Assembly: GCA_015064785.1 (NCBI GenBank)
Contig: SVRM01000006.1
Coordinates: forward strand, 1 to 62,527
Length of the DNA stretch: 62,527 nt
Direction of reading: 5' to 3'
Source of the DNA: Oscillospiraceae bacterium
GTDB lineage: Bacteria > Bacillota > Clostridia > Oscillospirales > CAG-272
Part shown: positions 1 to 7,139 of the stretch, one piece after another
How positions within the stretch are numbered: position 1 is the stretch's first letter
Layout of the letters: each line of letters opens with the position of its first letter
Program-made: the position numbers and the translations under genes
Notes under the pieces: generated by a model
What the model saw: only the letters and a program-made list of their open reading frames with translations
Told to the model about the DNA's origin: nothing
Database searches by the model: none

Positions 1-331
1 TAAAATAAGTACCGGTCGAAAGATGCATATTCAAAAGTGGGATACCGACGTTCTTTGCAAGTGCAATGGTTTCGGTGACCGTTTCTGTAAATGCGGCGGC
101 AATGCGCGGATTAAAGTCGCACGGTGTATTGGTATCGTCCAGATGTACCGTATAGAAAATACCGTATCGGTCAGCAATCGCTCGAAGGTATTCTGCATCC
201 AACTGTTCGACCTGATACTGCGGAAGGCACATGGACAGCTCAATAAACTGCAGACCGAGCGCGGCGCACAGCTTTGCGCAGTCTTCAAGGTTGGGAAGCT
301 CAAGGAGCGTTGGCATTCCGAGGGTGAGCAT
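1..331 (-). CDS. Sugar phosphate isomerase/epimerase (5' part, runs off the window)
   Basis: The reverse strand encodes an open frame starting at an ATG at 331 behind a GGAGG ribosome site; it runs past base 1, so only about 110 residues are visible. The N-terminus (MLTLGMPTLLELPNLEDCAK) and the later VHLDDTN and LLNMHLSTG segments fit the xylose-isomerase-like TIM-barrel family (AP endonuclease 2 fold), whose members isomerise or epimerise sugars or cyclitols. The substrate cannot be read. A second member of the superfamily lies at 21912-22790. Only the first barrel strands are present, so the call is at family level. Confidence 0.6.
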   Translation of the reverse strand, partial: MLTLGMPTLLELPNLEDCAKLCAALGLQFIELSMCLPQYQVEQLDAEYLRAIADRYGIFYTVHLDDTNTPCDFNPRIAAAFTETVTETIALAKNVGIPLLNMHLSTGTYF

Positions 332-405
332 GGAAGTACCTCCGTGTTAGACTGCTTGACAAGGAAACAGTGAAATATTTTCCAGTCTGAAAACCTTGAA
401 TGAAA

Positions 406-560
406 TCGTGCAGTGCACGATGAAATCCGAACAAGTTCGGATGAAATCTTCGGCGTACCGCCTCAGATGAAATAAAATCCGCCTCTATCTTCTGCCGAAA
501 GGCAGATTTCATCGCGAAGCGATTTCATCCACTGTAGGTGGATTTCTTCTGCCGCAGGCG
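406..560. repeat. Array of short hairpins joined by TGAAAT/ATTTCA spacers
   Basis: At least six small stem-loops follow each other: TCGTGC-agt-GCACGA (406-420), ATCCGAAC-aa-GTTCGGAT (425-442), GGCG-tac-CGCC (452-462), CTGCC-gaaa-GGCAG (492-505), then CGC-gaa-GCG and CCAC-tgta-GGTGG. Stems differ in sequence. The joining spacer is TGAAAT in the left half and its complement ATTTCAT in the right half, so the whole array is roughly an inverted repeat. No protein-coding gene is apparent here. Confidence 0.65.
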
Positions 561-570
561 GATTTAACTG

Positions 571-602
571 AAAAAAAGACAGGTCAAGACCTGTCTTTTT
601 TT
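571..602. terminator. Bidirectional intrinsic terminator
   Basis: A-rich stem AAAAGACAGGTC pairs with GACCTGTCTTTT around a 2-base loop, with poly-A on one side and poly-T on the other. It lies just beyond the tRNA-Tyr remnant and can terminate transcription from either direction. Confidence 0.75.
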
Positions 603-603
603 C

Positions 604-760
604 TGGTGGGGGATGGTGGATTCGGTACACCACCCGAGGAATGCATAACGCATTCACGAGGAATGCATAACGCATTCCTCACAAGAACGGCTGTGTACCG
701 AGTGTTCTGCACCCACTTATCAGATTGCGCACAGGTTGTTGTATTGTCCCGGGAAATCCC
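604..760 (-). pseudogene. tRNA-Tyr remnant with replaced middle
   Basis: Bases 604-625 are identical over 22 bp to 835-856, the CCA end, 3' acceptor strand and part of the T-arm of the intact tRNA-Tyr. Bases 750-760 (CGGGAAATCCC) match its 5' region at 908-918. The anticodon and variable arms are absent; in their place are unrelated sequence and a duplicated GAATGC-palindrome (635-677). This looks like a dead tandem tRNA copy. A leftover attachment-site duplication is possible, but no integrase is nearby. Confidence 0.45.
635..677. repeat. 21-bp direct repeat, two copies
   Basis: CGAGGAATGCATAACGCATT(C) occurs at 635-655 and 657-677, separated by one base. Each copy contains the small palindrome GAATGC-ataac-GCATTC. 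It lies inside the tRNA-Tyr remnant. Confidence 0.75.
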
Positions 761-797
761 GTTCTTGTATCGGCGGCCTTACCATCGATCTCGCATC

Positions 798-835
798 AAA
801 AAGAAAACACCGTATGGCTACGGTGTTTTCTTTTT
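798..835. terminator. Terminator of the tRNA-Thr/tRNA-Tyr transcript
   Basis: A perfect 17-bp stem (arms 798-814 and 819-835, core AACACCGTA/TACGGTGTT) around a TGGC loop, with A and T tracts at its ends. It directly follows the CCA end of tRNA-Tyr on the minus strand. Confidence 0.85.
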
Positions 836-920
836 GGTGGGGGATGGTGGATTCGGACCACCGAAGTCGAAAGACAGCAGATTTACAGTCTGTCCCCTTT
901 GGCCACTCGGGAAATCCCCC
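835..920 (-). tRNA. tRNA-Tyr (anticodon GTA)
   Basis: The minus strand folds as a long-variable-arm tRNA: 5' acceptor GGGGGAT pairs with ATCCCCC, followed by discriminator A and an encoded CCA. The anticodon stem encloses CT-GTA-AA, the T-arm is GGTGG-TCCGAAT-CCACC, and the extra arm has the usual Tyr shape. It starts one base after the CCA of the upstream tRNA-Thr, so the two are processed from one transcript. Confidence 0.93.
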
Positions 921-996
921 TGGAGCTAATGACGGGACTTGAACCCGTGACCTGTTGATTACGAATCAACTGCTCTACCAACTGAGCCACATTAGC
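921..996 (-). tRNA. tRNA-Thr (anticodon CGT)
   Basis: A 76-base cloverleaf on the minus strand: acceptor GCTAATG pairs with CATTAGC, the D-arm is GCTCAGTTGGTAGAGC, the anticodon stem TTGAT-TCGTAAT-CAA gives CGT (reads ACG, Thr), the T-arm is CGGGTTCAAGTCCCG, and CCA is encoded. It is the first gene of the two-tRNA transcript. Confidence 0.93.
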
Positions 997-1040
997 ATCC
1001 GAACTATTCAATATCACAGAGTTATCTCCGTAACACTAAT

Positions 1041-1069
1041 ATTATACCATTGTTTGCACATCTTGTCAA
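1041..1069 (-). promoter_or_regulatory. Promoter of the tRNA pair
   Basis: On the minus strand TTGACA (1064-1069) and TATAAT (1041-1046) are separated by 17 bp, a perfect vegetative sigma-factor consensus, about 45 bp upstream of tRNA-Thr. Confidence 0.85.
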
Positions 1070-1141
1070 GGGATTTTTGAAATTTCCAAAAGTTTTTTCA
1101 TTCACGTCAAAAAGTATTTACAACTGCTTGTTGGCTCGGTC

Positions 1142-1170
1142 TTGTAATGATGGTTTGAACATGATATAAT
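1142..1170 (+). promoter_or_regulatory. Promoter for the 1200-2611 genes
   Basis: TTGTAA, a 17-bp spacer and TATAAT lie 30 bp before the ATG of the first small membrane protein. Confidence 0.65.
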
Positions 1171-1199
1171 ATAAAAAAGTAATACTGGAGGATTTCACT

Positions 1200-1460
1200 A
1201 TGGCTCCCGATTGGTTTGAATATCTCATTTATGCACTTTATTTTGGTCTGCCTGCTTTTTCTGTTATCTGGTTTGCTGTTGCGCTGTACCGGTTTTCCAT
1301 CGCGAAACATCATATGAAGCACGGTAAACGGCAATATTCCGATGCCGATCTGCGCGGGCGGAAAATCCAGCTCATCATTTCCGCTGTTCTGTTTGGTGTC
1401 ATTGTGCTGATTGTGCTTTCGTTCATCGGGCTTCTGATGATGGCGGTAGCGTTTATGTAA
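1200..1460 (+). CDS. Small two-TM membrane protein, unknown function
   Basis: An 86-residue protein with a good ribosome site (GGAGG) before the ATG. It has hydrophobic segments at about residues 10-30 and 57-84, joined by a basic, polar loop (KHHMKHGKRQYSDADLRGRK). No family is recognised. It opens a compact same-strand group with the 46-residue protein at 1474 and the PstS-like protein at 1616, so it may act with that envelope protein; this is positional inference only. Confidence 0.7.
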   Translation: MAPDWFEYLIYALYFGLPAFSVIWFAVALYRFSIAKHHMKHGKRQYSDADLRGRKIQLIISAVLFGVIVLIVLSFIGLLMMAVAFM

Positions 1461-1473
1461 AGCGAGGGATATC

Positions 1474-1614
1474 ATGACTGACTCTGTTTTTATCAGAATC
1501 TTCATTGCTGTGCTGGCGGTTTGTCTTCTGGCAACGGCGGCGCACGCGATCTACGCGATTGACGCCTATCAGCGGTGCTCGATCATTTACTTTATCGGAG
1601 AGGAGCTGTGGTGA
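1474..1614 (+). CDS. 46-residue single-TM protein
   Basis: A short open frame missed by length cut-offs: ATG at 1474 preceded by GAGGG, stop TGA at 1612-1614. The product begins MTDSVFIRIFIAVLAVCLLA, one N-terminal hydrophobic helix, and ends IIYFIGEELW. It is 13 bp after the previous stop and one base before the next ATG, and this tight packing supports real translation. Function unknown. Confidence 0.6.
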   Translation: MTDSVFIRIFIAVLAVCLLATAAHAIYAIDAYQRCSIIYFIGEELW

Positions 1615-1615
1615 T

Positions 1616-2611
1616 ATGAAGCGACTCCTTTTTCAGATTGCGGTGCTGACGGCGGTCATATTGCTGTTTGCAGGATTCAATGCGAGTGTCTATGTGCTTC
1701 TGACACGCAGGCTTGCAAACAACTTCAGCGATACCTCGCAGGCAAAAATGGTGGATGTTGCTGCATTTCTTCCGTTTGAGGAGGGATCGGACCTTGCGCA
1801 TATCGACACGGATTTTTCGCTGGAGGGCGAGCTTCCCGTACTGGACGGCGCCGCGGCACTGGTTCCGGTGTACGCTTCCATCATTGATGCGGTGTATCCC
1901 GAGGGTTCGGTGACTTACGAGGGCGGCGTGTTTTCTGACGACAACTACTACGGCGAAAACTTTGCGCCTGACAGCAAAATGCAGTACAAAAATACCGTCC
2001 GCGGCTACAAAGCCATTGTCGACGGCGATACCGATATCCTGTTCTGTGCCGCACCGTCGGCAGAGCAGCGTGCCTATGCCGAAGAGCAGGGCGTGGAACT
2101 GGTCTATGTTCCTGTGGGACTGGAAGCCTTCGTCTTTTTTGTCAACCGAGATAACCCGGTCGAGGATCTGACTGTCGATGAGATCCGCGCCATTTACGCC
2201 GGGGATATCCGGAACTGGAAGTCTGTCGGCGGTGAGAACCGTGTCATCAATCCGGTGACGCGGTTGGAGGGCAGCGGTTCGCAGTCGATGATGGATGCTT
2301 TTATGGGAGATACCCCGATCGGCGGAAAATCACCTTTTTCGCTGTTCGGTGGTGCAATCGGCTTTTCGTTCCGCTATTATCTTGACGATATGGTGGACAA
2401 TGCCGGCGTGAAGATGCTGTCGGTGAACGGCGTGTATCCGAGTCGGGAAAACATCCGCGCACGGTCGTATCCGATCATTGCGCAGTTCTATGCTATTTAT
2501 CGTGCGGACAATGGTAACGAAAACATTCCGCGTCTGATCGACTGGATTTTGTCGGCGGAAGGTCAGACGTTGATTGAGGAATGCGGATATACTGCGATTG
2601 GGGAATCCTGA
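1616..2611 (+). CDS. PstS-like substrate-binding protein, membrane anchored
   Basis: The ATG at 1616 sits 10 bp after GGAGAGGAG; a longer in-frame reading from 1505 would overlap the preceding gene and lacks a ribosome site. The 331-residue product has an N-terminal signal-anchor helix (about residues 4-28) and a periplasmic-binding-protein-like domain of the PstS type: PVYASIIDAVYP, a segment on the captured state (DILFCAAPSAEQ), FVNRDNPVEDLTVDEIRAIY and RLEGSGSQSMM, the family's usual anion-site loop. No Pst permease or ATPase genes follow, so it may be a lone phosphate-type binding or sensory protein. No lipobox is seen. Confidence 0.7.
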   Translation: MKRLLFQIAVLTAVILLFAGFNASVYVLLTRRLANNFSDTSQAKMVDVAAFLPFEEGSDLAHIDTDFSLEGELPVLDGAAALVPVYASIIDAVYPEGSVTYEGGVFSDDNYYGENFAPDSKMQYKNTVRGYKAIVDGDTDILFCAAPSAEQRAYAEEQGVELVYVPVGLEAFVFFVNRDNPVEDLTVDEIRAIYAGDIRNWKSVGGENRVINPVTRLEGSGSQSMMDAFMGDTPIGGKSPFSLFGGAIGFSFRYYLDDMVDNAGVKMLSVNGVYPSRENIRARSYPIIAQFYAIYRADNGNENIPRLIDWILSAEGQTLIEECGYTAIGES

Positions 2612-2641
2612 CGATTACGGTGAGAAATCCGTCGGAACGCC

Positions 2642-2670
2642 TTGCAAAAAAGCTTGAAATGCGGTATAAT
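2642..2670 (+). promoter_or_regulatory. Promoter of the MATE exporter
   Basis: TTGCAA and TATAAT with a 17-bp spacer, 35 bp before the MATE start codon. Confidence 0.7.
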
Positions 2671-2704
2671 ATTGGCAGAAACCATTTGAAGGAGCGAATG
2701 ATCC

Positions 2705-4168
2705 ATGGCAAATGCATCTGCCGTACAGAACAATCAAAGTGAAAAGTTTATCCGCATGACGACAGAACCGGTACAGCGGCTGGTGCTGCGGCTTGCGGTT
2801 CCGACAATCATTTCAATGCTCGTCACCACGTTTTATAATCTCGTCGATACGTTGTTTGTCCGTCAGCTGGAGAATGACTCGATGGTTGCGGCGGTCGGTG
2901 TGGTTTTGCCGCTGATGTCAATCATTCAGGCATTCGGGTTTTTCTGCGGACATGGCTCAGGAAACTACATCTCCCGTGCGCTCGGCAGACGGGATACGGA
3001 AGACGCGGAAACGATGGCGTCGACCGGCTTTTTCTATGCGGTTGTGTTCGGGCTGGTGATTTCTGTTTCCGGGCTGCTGTTTTTAGAGCCGCTTGGGATT
3101 TTGCTCGGTGCCAAAACCGAAGCGACGCTTTCGTCCACGGTTGATTATATGCGCTGGATTCTGATGTCCTGTCCTTTGCAGTGCGGCGCGATTGTCATCA
3201 ATAATCAGCTTCGTATGCAGGGCAATGCGATGTTTGCAATGGTTGGTCTGACAACCGGCGCGGTTCTGAACTGTGTGCTTGATCCGCTGTTTATCTTTGC
3301 TTCCGGGGACATGCTGTTCGGCGGTGCGTTTGAGATGCCAATCGGACTTGGCATGGGTGTCGGCGGTGCGGCTTGTGCAACAGCCATTTCCCAGAGTGTC
3401 AGCTTTGTGCTGCTTGCCATCGGGATGCTGCGTTCCGATACGATCCGGATCCGGATTCGCCGGATTCGTCTGCGCTATTTTTCCGGTATTGTGCAGGGCG
3501 GTCTGCCGTCGCTTGCCAGACAGGGACTTGCCAGTGTGGCGACGGCGTGTCTGAATCATGCGGTTGGTCTGTTCCTTTTGGACGGTGTCATGATTGATGC
3601 GGTACAGGCGGCGATGACGGGTGTTTCCAAGATCACGCTGTTCCTCTCCTCTGCACTGATTGGCTTCGGGCAGGGCTTTCAGCCGGTTTGCGGCTTCAAC
3701 TACGGTGCGAAAAAATATGACCGTGTACTGGAAGCATATTTCTTCTGTGTCAGAGTTGCGGCTGTTGCTCTGGTGATTTTTGCGGTTCTTGGCTTTGTAT
3801 TTGCGGTCCCGATTACCGATGCGATAGCAGGCTCCACGGCGCTTTCCGCGGAAATTGCGGCGTTTACATTCCGTGCACAGCTGATCGTTTTTCCTTTGCA
3901 GGCATGGGTGATGCTGTGCAACATGATGCTTCAGAACATCGGCATGACGTTCCGTGCGACGGTGGTTGCGATGGCACGGCAGGGGCTGGCGTTCATTCCG
4001 ATGGTATTTCTTCTGCCGGCGGTTCTGCAGCTGTGCGGTGCGGAGCCTCTGCTCGGCCTGGAATGCGCGCAGGCGGCAGCGGATGTGATTTCATTTTTAA
4101 TATCGCTTCCCATCGGTATCGGTGTTATACGCGAAATGCGGGAGGCAATGAAAAAAGACGACGGATGA
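2705..4168 (+). CDS. MATE-family multidrug/sodium antiporter
   Basis: A 487-residue polytopic protein (about 12 helices) with the MATE N-terminal pattern: LRLAVPTIISMLVTTFYNLV and DTLFVRQL, then a second matching half (ALIGFGQGFQPVCGFNYGAK, the typical GxxxxxQPxxGfNYGA motif). Family members export cationic drugs or metabolites using Na+ or H+ gradients. The length is normal. Start chosen behind GGAGCG. It has its own promoter and ends inside a bidirectional terminator, so it is probably monocistronic. Substrate unknown. Confidence 0.9.
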   Translation: MANASAVQNNQSEKFIRMTTEPVQRLVLRLAVPTIISMLVTTFYNLVDTLFVRQLENDSMVAAVGVVLPLMSIIQAFGFFCGHGSGNYISRALGRRDTEDAETMASTGFFYAVVFGLVISVSGLLFLEPLGILLGAKTEATLSSTVDYMRWILMSCPLQCGAIVINNQLRMQGNAMFAMVGLTTGAVLNCVLDPLFIFASGDMLFGGAFEMPIGLGMGVGGAACATAISQSVSFVLLAIGMLRSDTIRIRIRRIRLRYFSGIVQGGLPSLARQGLASVATACLNHAVGLFLLDGVMIDAVQAAMTGVSKITLFLSSALIGFGQGFQPVCGFNYGAKKYDRVLEAYFFCVRVAAVALVIFAVLGFVFAVPITDAIAGSTALSAEIAAFTFRAQLIVFPLQAWVMLCNMMLQNIGMTFRATVVAMARQGLAFIPMVFLLPAVLQLCGAEPLLGLECAQAAADVISFLISLPIGIGVIREMREAMKKDDG

Positions 4169-4187
4169 TCTGTCGTCTTTCTCTTTT
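4151..4187. terminator. Bidirectional terminator overlapping two gene ends
   Basis: Stem AAAGACGAC/GTCGTCTTT (4154-4162 with 4172-4180) followed by T-rich sequence. It contains the MATE stop codon and abuts the stop of the convergent phosphoesterase gene. Confidence 0.75.
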
Positions 4188-5269
4188 TATACATAGATTT
4201 GTGTGACGTTGAAGGTATTGCGGTCAGGGGTGAGGGTGATCTGTGTGCCGCCGATACGTCCGCGGGTATGGTAGTCGTAGGTGCCGGCTTTGACGCCGTG
4301 GGTATAGCGGATGCTGTCGCCGCCGAGGACGGAGATCTGGCACTTATGGCAATGTCCCATGAAGACGCCGTCGACATGTGCGGACCGGAATTCTGCGGAG
4401 CGTGCGGTCTGGAATCTGCCGCGCGGCATCCGTTCATTTTTATATCCGGTATCGCCGGGATGTGCCGGGGCGAGGACTGTTTGGGGATTGCCTTCCTCAC
4501 AGGTATTGGGCGAGGGGACATCTGCGTCGATTCCGGATGCGGGAGCGGTTCCGGCGATAATGTAGTTGCCGCCGTCATCATCGCTCTCTGTCTGGTATCC
4601 GGCATTGGTCATGGCAGTGATATAGTCCTCGGTCGGGATATGGAAGCAGGCAAAGCCGGGGATGAGGTGGTCATATCGGGCAGCCAGCGACTGTGCGGTT
4701 TCGGTCATCCATGCAATCTGGTCATCTGCCATGCCGTATATGCGGGAGGTATCGGGATCGGCTGCACCCCAGCAGCAGTTGGAGTCGAGCATGTACAGCA
4801 CGCGGACGGGGATGCCGTTTTCCTCAATACTGACGGAATAGTTGGAATTGCCGGTTAGATTGGTGGAACGGCGGAAGAGGCAATGCGGTGCTTTTTCGAG
4901 CATCCGGCACTGTTCATATACGCCGATGGCAGATTCATTATCGTGGTTGCCGAAAACCGGTGCCCAGGGGATTTTGTGAGATTCCATGAAACGGATAAAG
5001 CCTGCCAGAGCGCGCCCGGAGTCATCAAATTCACCGTAAACAATGTCACCTGTAATGAGGATGAGATCCGGTTTCGTTTTCTCAATGACGGCGCGGATCG
5101 GCGCATAACAGCATTGCTCGACGTGTTCTGTTTTCCACGCCTCGATTTCATCGGGACGGAGGCGGGTCGGGGTTCTCTGCTGGGCGGCATCGATGACCTG
5201 CATATCGGTCAGCTGAAGGATGATGAACGGTTTTCCGGGAATTGCCCGGACATGGCTGTCGATTTTCAT
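4187..5269 (-). CDS. Calcineurin-like metallophosphoesterase
   Basis: The 360-residue protein shows the metallophosphoesterase blocks in order: LQLTDMQ (D22), ITGDIVYGEFDD (D75), FGNHDNE (residues 107-112) and, near the C-terminus, GHCHKCQ. In the first block the usual D-x-H is D-x-Q (Q24), a variant I associate with Dcr2/phosphohydrolase-like subgroups. No signal peptide, so probably cytoplasmic; the substrate is unknown. Start supported by AAAGGAG on the minus strand. It is convergent with the MATE gene and separated from the next minus gene by a terminator. Confidence 0.85.
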   Translation of the reverse strand: MKIDSHVRAIPGKPFIILQLTDMQVIDAAQQRTPTRLRPDEIEAWKTEHVEQCCYAPIRAVIEKTKPDLILITGDIVYGEFDDSGRALAGFIRFMESHKIPWAPVFGNHDNESAIGVYEQCRMLEKAPHCLFRRSTNLTGNSNYSVSIEENGIPVRVLYMLDSNCCWGAADPDTSRIYGMADDQIAWMTETAQSLAARYDHLIPGFACFHIPTEDYITAMTNAGYQTESDDDGGNYIIAGTAPASGIDADVPSPNTCEEGNPQTVLAPAHPGDTGYKNERMPRGRFQTARSAEFRSAHVDGVFMGHCHKCQISVLGGDSIRYTHGVKAGTYDYHTRGRIGGTQITLTPDRNTFNVTQIYV

Positions 5270-5287
5270 GGGAGCTCCTTTTGTGAT

Positions 5288-5319
5288 AAAAAACCGAACC
5301 TTTACAGGTTCGGTTTTTT
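5288..5319. terminator. Bidirectional terminator
   Basis: Perfect 13-bp stem AAAAAACCGAACC/GGTTCGGTTTTTT with a 6-base loop, between two minus-strand genes. It ends the upstream membrane-protein transcript. Confidence 0.85.
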
Positions 5320-5332
5320 GTATTGTCTGAAC

Positions 5333-6049
5333 TTATGCGTTTTCGCTTGCCTTTGCCTTCAGTTCTTCCTGCTTGACGCGGACGGACTGACGGTAGATGA
5401 TGTCGATGGCTTCGTCAACGTCAGCGGTATTTCTGACGCAGTATTCGAGGGTCTTGCCGTTCTTCAGATTGATCTTGTAAACATCAACCTTGAGTGTGCA
5501 GTCTTTACCGTCGACCATCTTGAAGGTGACTTCCTGTTCATCAAGCTGAGAGGAAACAACTTCTTCCCATGCGAAGTGCAGGTTTTCTTCAACACAGTCA
5601 TCCTTGAGGATGGAGAACTTTCTGGAGAGGATACGCAGACCGTCGTTGGTGAAGTTCATGAGCAGACCGCAGTAGTATTCGGTTCTGTACTTGAGGTCAG
5701 CACCGCGCTTGACGGGAACAGAGGATTCGCGGGTGAAGTCGTAGCCGCCGAGAATGACAGCCTTATGGATAACTTCGTATCTGCGGGGGAACTTGAACTG
5801 CTCGGAGGCGTCAGCTTCGATGGTGTTCATCTTGGATGCGACTGCACCGTCGATGTCATCGTCCTTCATACCGCCGGTGAGGCAGGCGATCATGAAAATG
5901 ACGCCGGCAACTGCGATGAGGACACCGATGATCATTTTCTGGAAACCGAGGAGCATTGCGAGGACAATACCGATGATGATGACCGGAATGCCGAGTAAGA
6001 ACAGCTTGCTGTTCGCTTTGAAATACTTTTGATTCTTGGTGAAATCCAT
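5333..6049 (-). CDS. Two-TM membrane protein of unknown function
   Basis: A 238-residue protein. Residues about 15-60 form two adjacent hydrophobic helices (LFLLGIPVIIIGIVLAML and IIGVLIAVAGVIFMIACL) followed by a soluble C-terminal part of mixed strand and helix, ending in a charged helix (RQSVRVKQEELKAKASENA). No catalytic motif is apparent. The start follows AAAGGAG on the minus strand, and the gene has its own promoter and terminator, so it is a stand-alone unit. I do not recognise the family. Confidence 0.7.
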   Translation of the reverse strand: MDFTKNQKYFKANSKLFLLGIPVIIIGIVLAMLLGFQKMIIGVLIAVAGVIFMIACLTGGMKDDDIDGAVASKMNTIEADASEQFKFPRRYEVIHKAVILGGYDFTRESSVPVKRGADLKYRTEYYCGLLMNFTNDGLRILSRKFSILKDDCVEENLHFAWEEVVSSQLDEQEVTFKMVDGKDCTLKVDVYKINLKNGKTLEYCVRNTADVDEAIDIIYRQSVRVKQEELKAKASENA

Positions 6050-6092
6050 GAGAATCTCCTTTCTGTGCGGTTATTTTAACCCTGTTGCATTT

Positions 6093-6121
6093 ATTATATC
6101 ACGGACGACGGAAATCGTCAA
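6093..6121 (-). promoter_or_regulatory. Promoter of the 5333-6049 gene
   Basis: Minus-strand TTGACG (6116-6121), 17-bp spacer and TATAAT (6093-6098), about 45 bp before the start codon. Confidence 0.75.
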
Positions 6122-6186
6122 GATATAACGGGAATTTCTGTGGGAAAATTTTTCGGGATGGGAAGATAACGCAATGGTTTGCTGTG

Positions 6187-6250
6187 AACCTTCCCCGGGG
6201 GCAATGCTGTCAACACTAAAATTGACAGCAGTACCCCCTCGGGGAAGGTT
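6187..6250. repeat. Nested palindrome (MITE-like unit)
   Basis: The outer arms AACCTTCCCC and GGGGAAGGTT enclose GGGGG/CCCCC and an inner perfect stem TGCTGTCAA/TTGACAGCA. The whole 64 bp is one cruciform in the spacer between two minus-strand genes. The CCTTCCC outer arm resembles the outer hairpins of the larger repeats at 38953-39177 and 51053-51601. Confidence 0.65.
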
Positions 6251-6289
6251 TTGGCGTACGGAACAACACACCGTCACAGGACAAGGCGA

Positions 6290-6763
6290 TTACTCTTTGC
6301 TTTCCTCTTCCTTATTCTTTGTCATTTCCTCCAGTGCCTGCATGAATGTATGCAGATCGCGGAATTCACGGTGGACGGAGGCGAAGCGGATATAGGCGAC
6401 CTCATCGAGTGCTTTGAGACGCTCCATGACCATGACGCCGATATGACGTGAGGTGAACTCGGTGTGCAGGGAATTTTGCAGTTCGCCTTCAATTTCGGTA
6501 ACGAGCGCTTCCATCTGTTCTTTGGTGACAGAGCGTTTATCGCAGGCTTTCATGATACCGGAAAGGAGCTTATTGCGGTCGAACAGCTGCTTTGTACCAT
6601 TCTTCTTGACAACGGTGATCGGGATGGTATCGACGATTTCATATGTGGTGAAGCGTCTCTGGCAAGACAGACATTCGCGTCTGCGGCGAATGCTGGTATA
6701 TTCTTCAACGGGACGGGAATCTGTGACCTTGGATTCGGTATAACCGCAATTCGGACATTTCAT
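6290..6763 (-). CDS. nrdR: Transcriptional repressor NrdR
   Basis: A 157-residue protein of normal family length. The N-terminal zinc ribbon has Cys3-Cys6 and Cys31-Cys34; between them lies the conserved TDSRPVEEYTSIRRRREC segment. Residues about 46-136 form the ATP-cone (VVKKNGTKQLFDRNKLLSGI), which senses ATP/dATP and lets NrdR repress ribonucleotide reductase genes. No reductase gene is in this window. It has its own promoter and lies immediately left of the phage-particle cluster, on the opposite strand. Confidence 0.95.
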   Translation of the reverse strand: MKCPNCGYTESKVTDSRPVEEYTSIRRRRECLSCQRRFTTYEIVDTIPITVVKKNGTKQLFDRNKLLSGIMKACDKRSVTKEQMEALVTEIEGELQNSLHTEFTSRHIGVMVMERLKALDEVAYIRFASVHREFRDLHTFMQALEEMTKNKEEESKE

Positions 6764-6833
6764 ACGATCAGTGTCACCCGCGGACGGGTGTTTTCCTTTC
6801 TTGACTGAGGGCGGAAGACCATGTTATTACTAT

Positions 6834-6862
6834 ATTATACGACAGAACAGCGAAAATTGCAA
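6834..6862 (-). promoter_or_regulatory. Promoter of nrdR
   Basis: Minus-strand TTGCAA (6857-6862), 17-bp spacer and TATAAT (6834-6839), about 70 bp upstream of the nrdR start. The rest of the 6863-7018 stretch shows no gene. Confidence 0.7.
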
Positions 6863-7018
6863 GAGGGAACGGTAATATTCTGAAAGTTTTTCGCGGTTAA
6901 CGCGGTTTGGCGGTGGAATAAAAAATCGAGGTTTTGTTTGCGTTAACGACTGAAATTGTGAACTTTTGATTTCTTCCATGTGTAAAAAATGTGAATTCTA
7001 CGATTTATGCGAAAGGTA

Positions 7019-7047
7019 TTGACAAACAAAAGTTTGTGTGCTATAAT
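7019..7047 (+). promoter_or_regulatory. Perfect promoter with internal dyad driving the phage-particle cluster
   Basis: TTGACA (7019-7024) and TATAAT (7042-7047) are separated by 17 bp. The palindrome ACAAAC-aaaa-GTTTGT (7022-7037) overlaps the -35 and spacer, a natural place for a repressor. The first cluster gene begins about 93 bp downstream, and no other promoter of this quality was noticed before 19041. Confidence 0.8.
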
Positions 7048-7139
7048 AAGCGCGCAAGAGAAAAGAACAAGCATTCTTTATAGAGGCATGAAAAACGACT
7101 GAAAGCAAGAACAAATGATTCAAATAGAAAGAATGAAAA

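Noticed and set aside
406-560. CRISPR-like array
   Set aside because: The repeated unit is only 6-9 bases, inverted in mid-array, and the variable parts are palindromes; no cas gene is in the window.
604-857. att sites of the phage cluster at tRNA-Tyr
   Set aside because: The duplicated tRNA end lies 6 kb from the particle genes with host genes between, and no matching copy was found near 21.8 kb.
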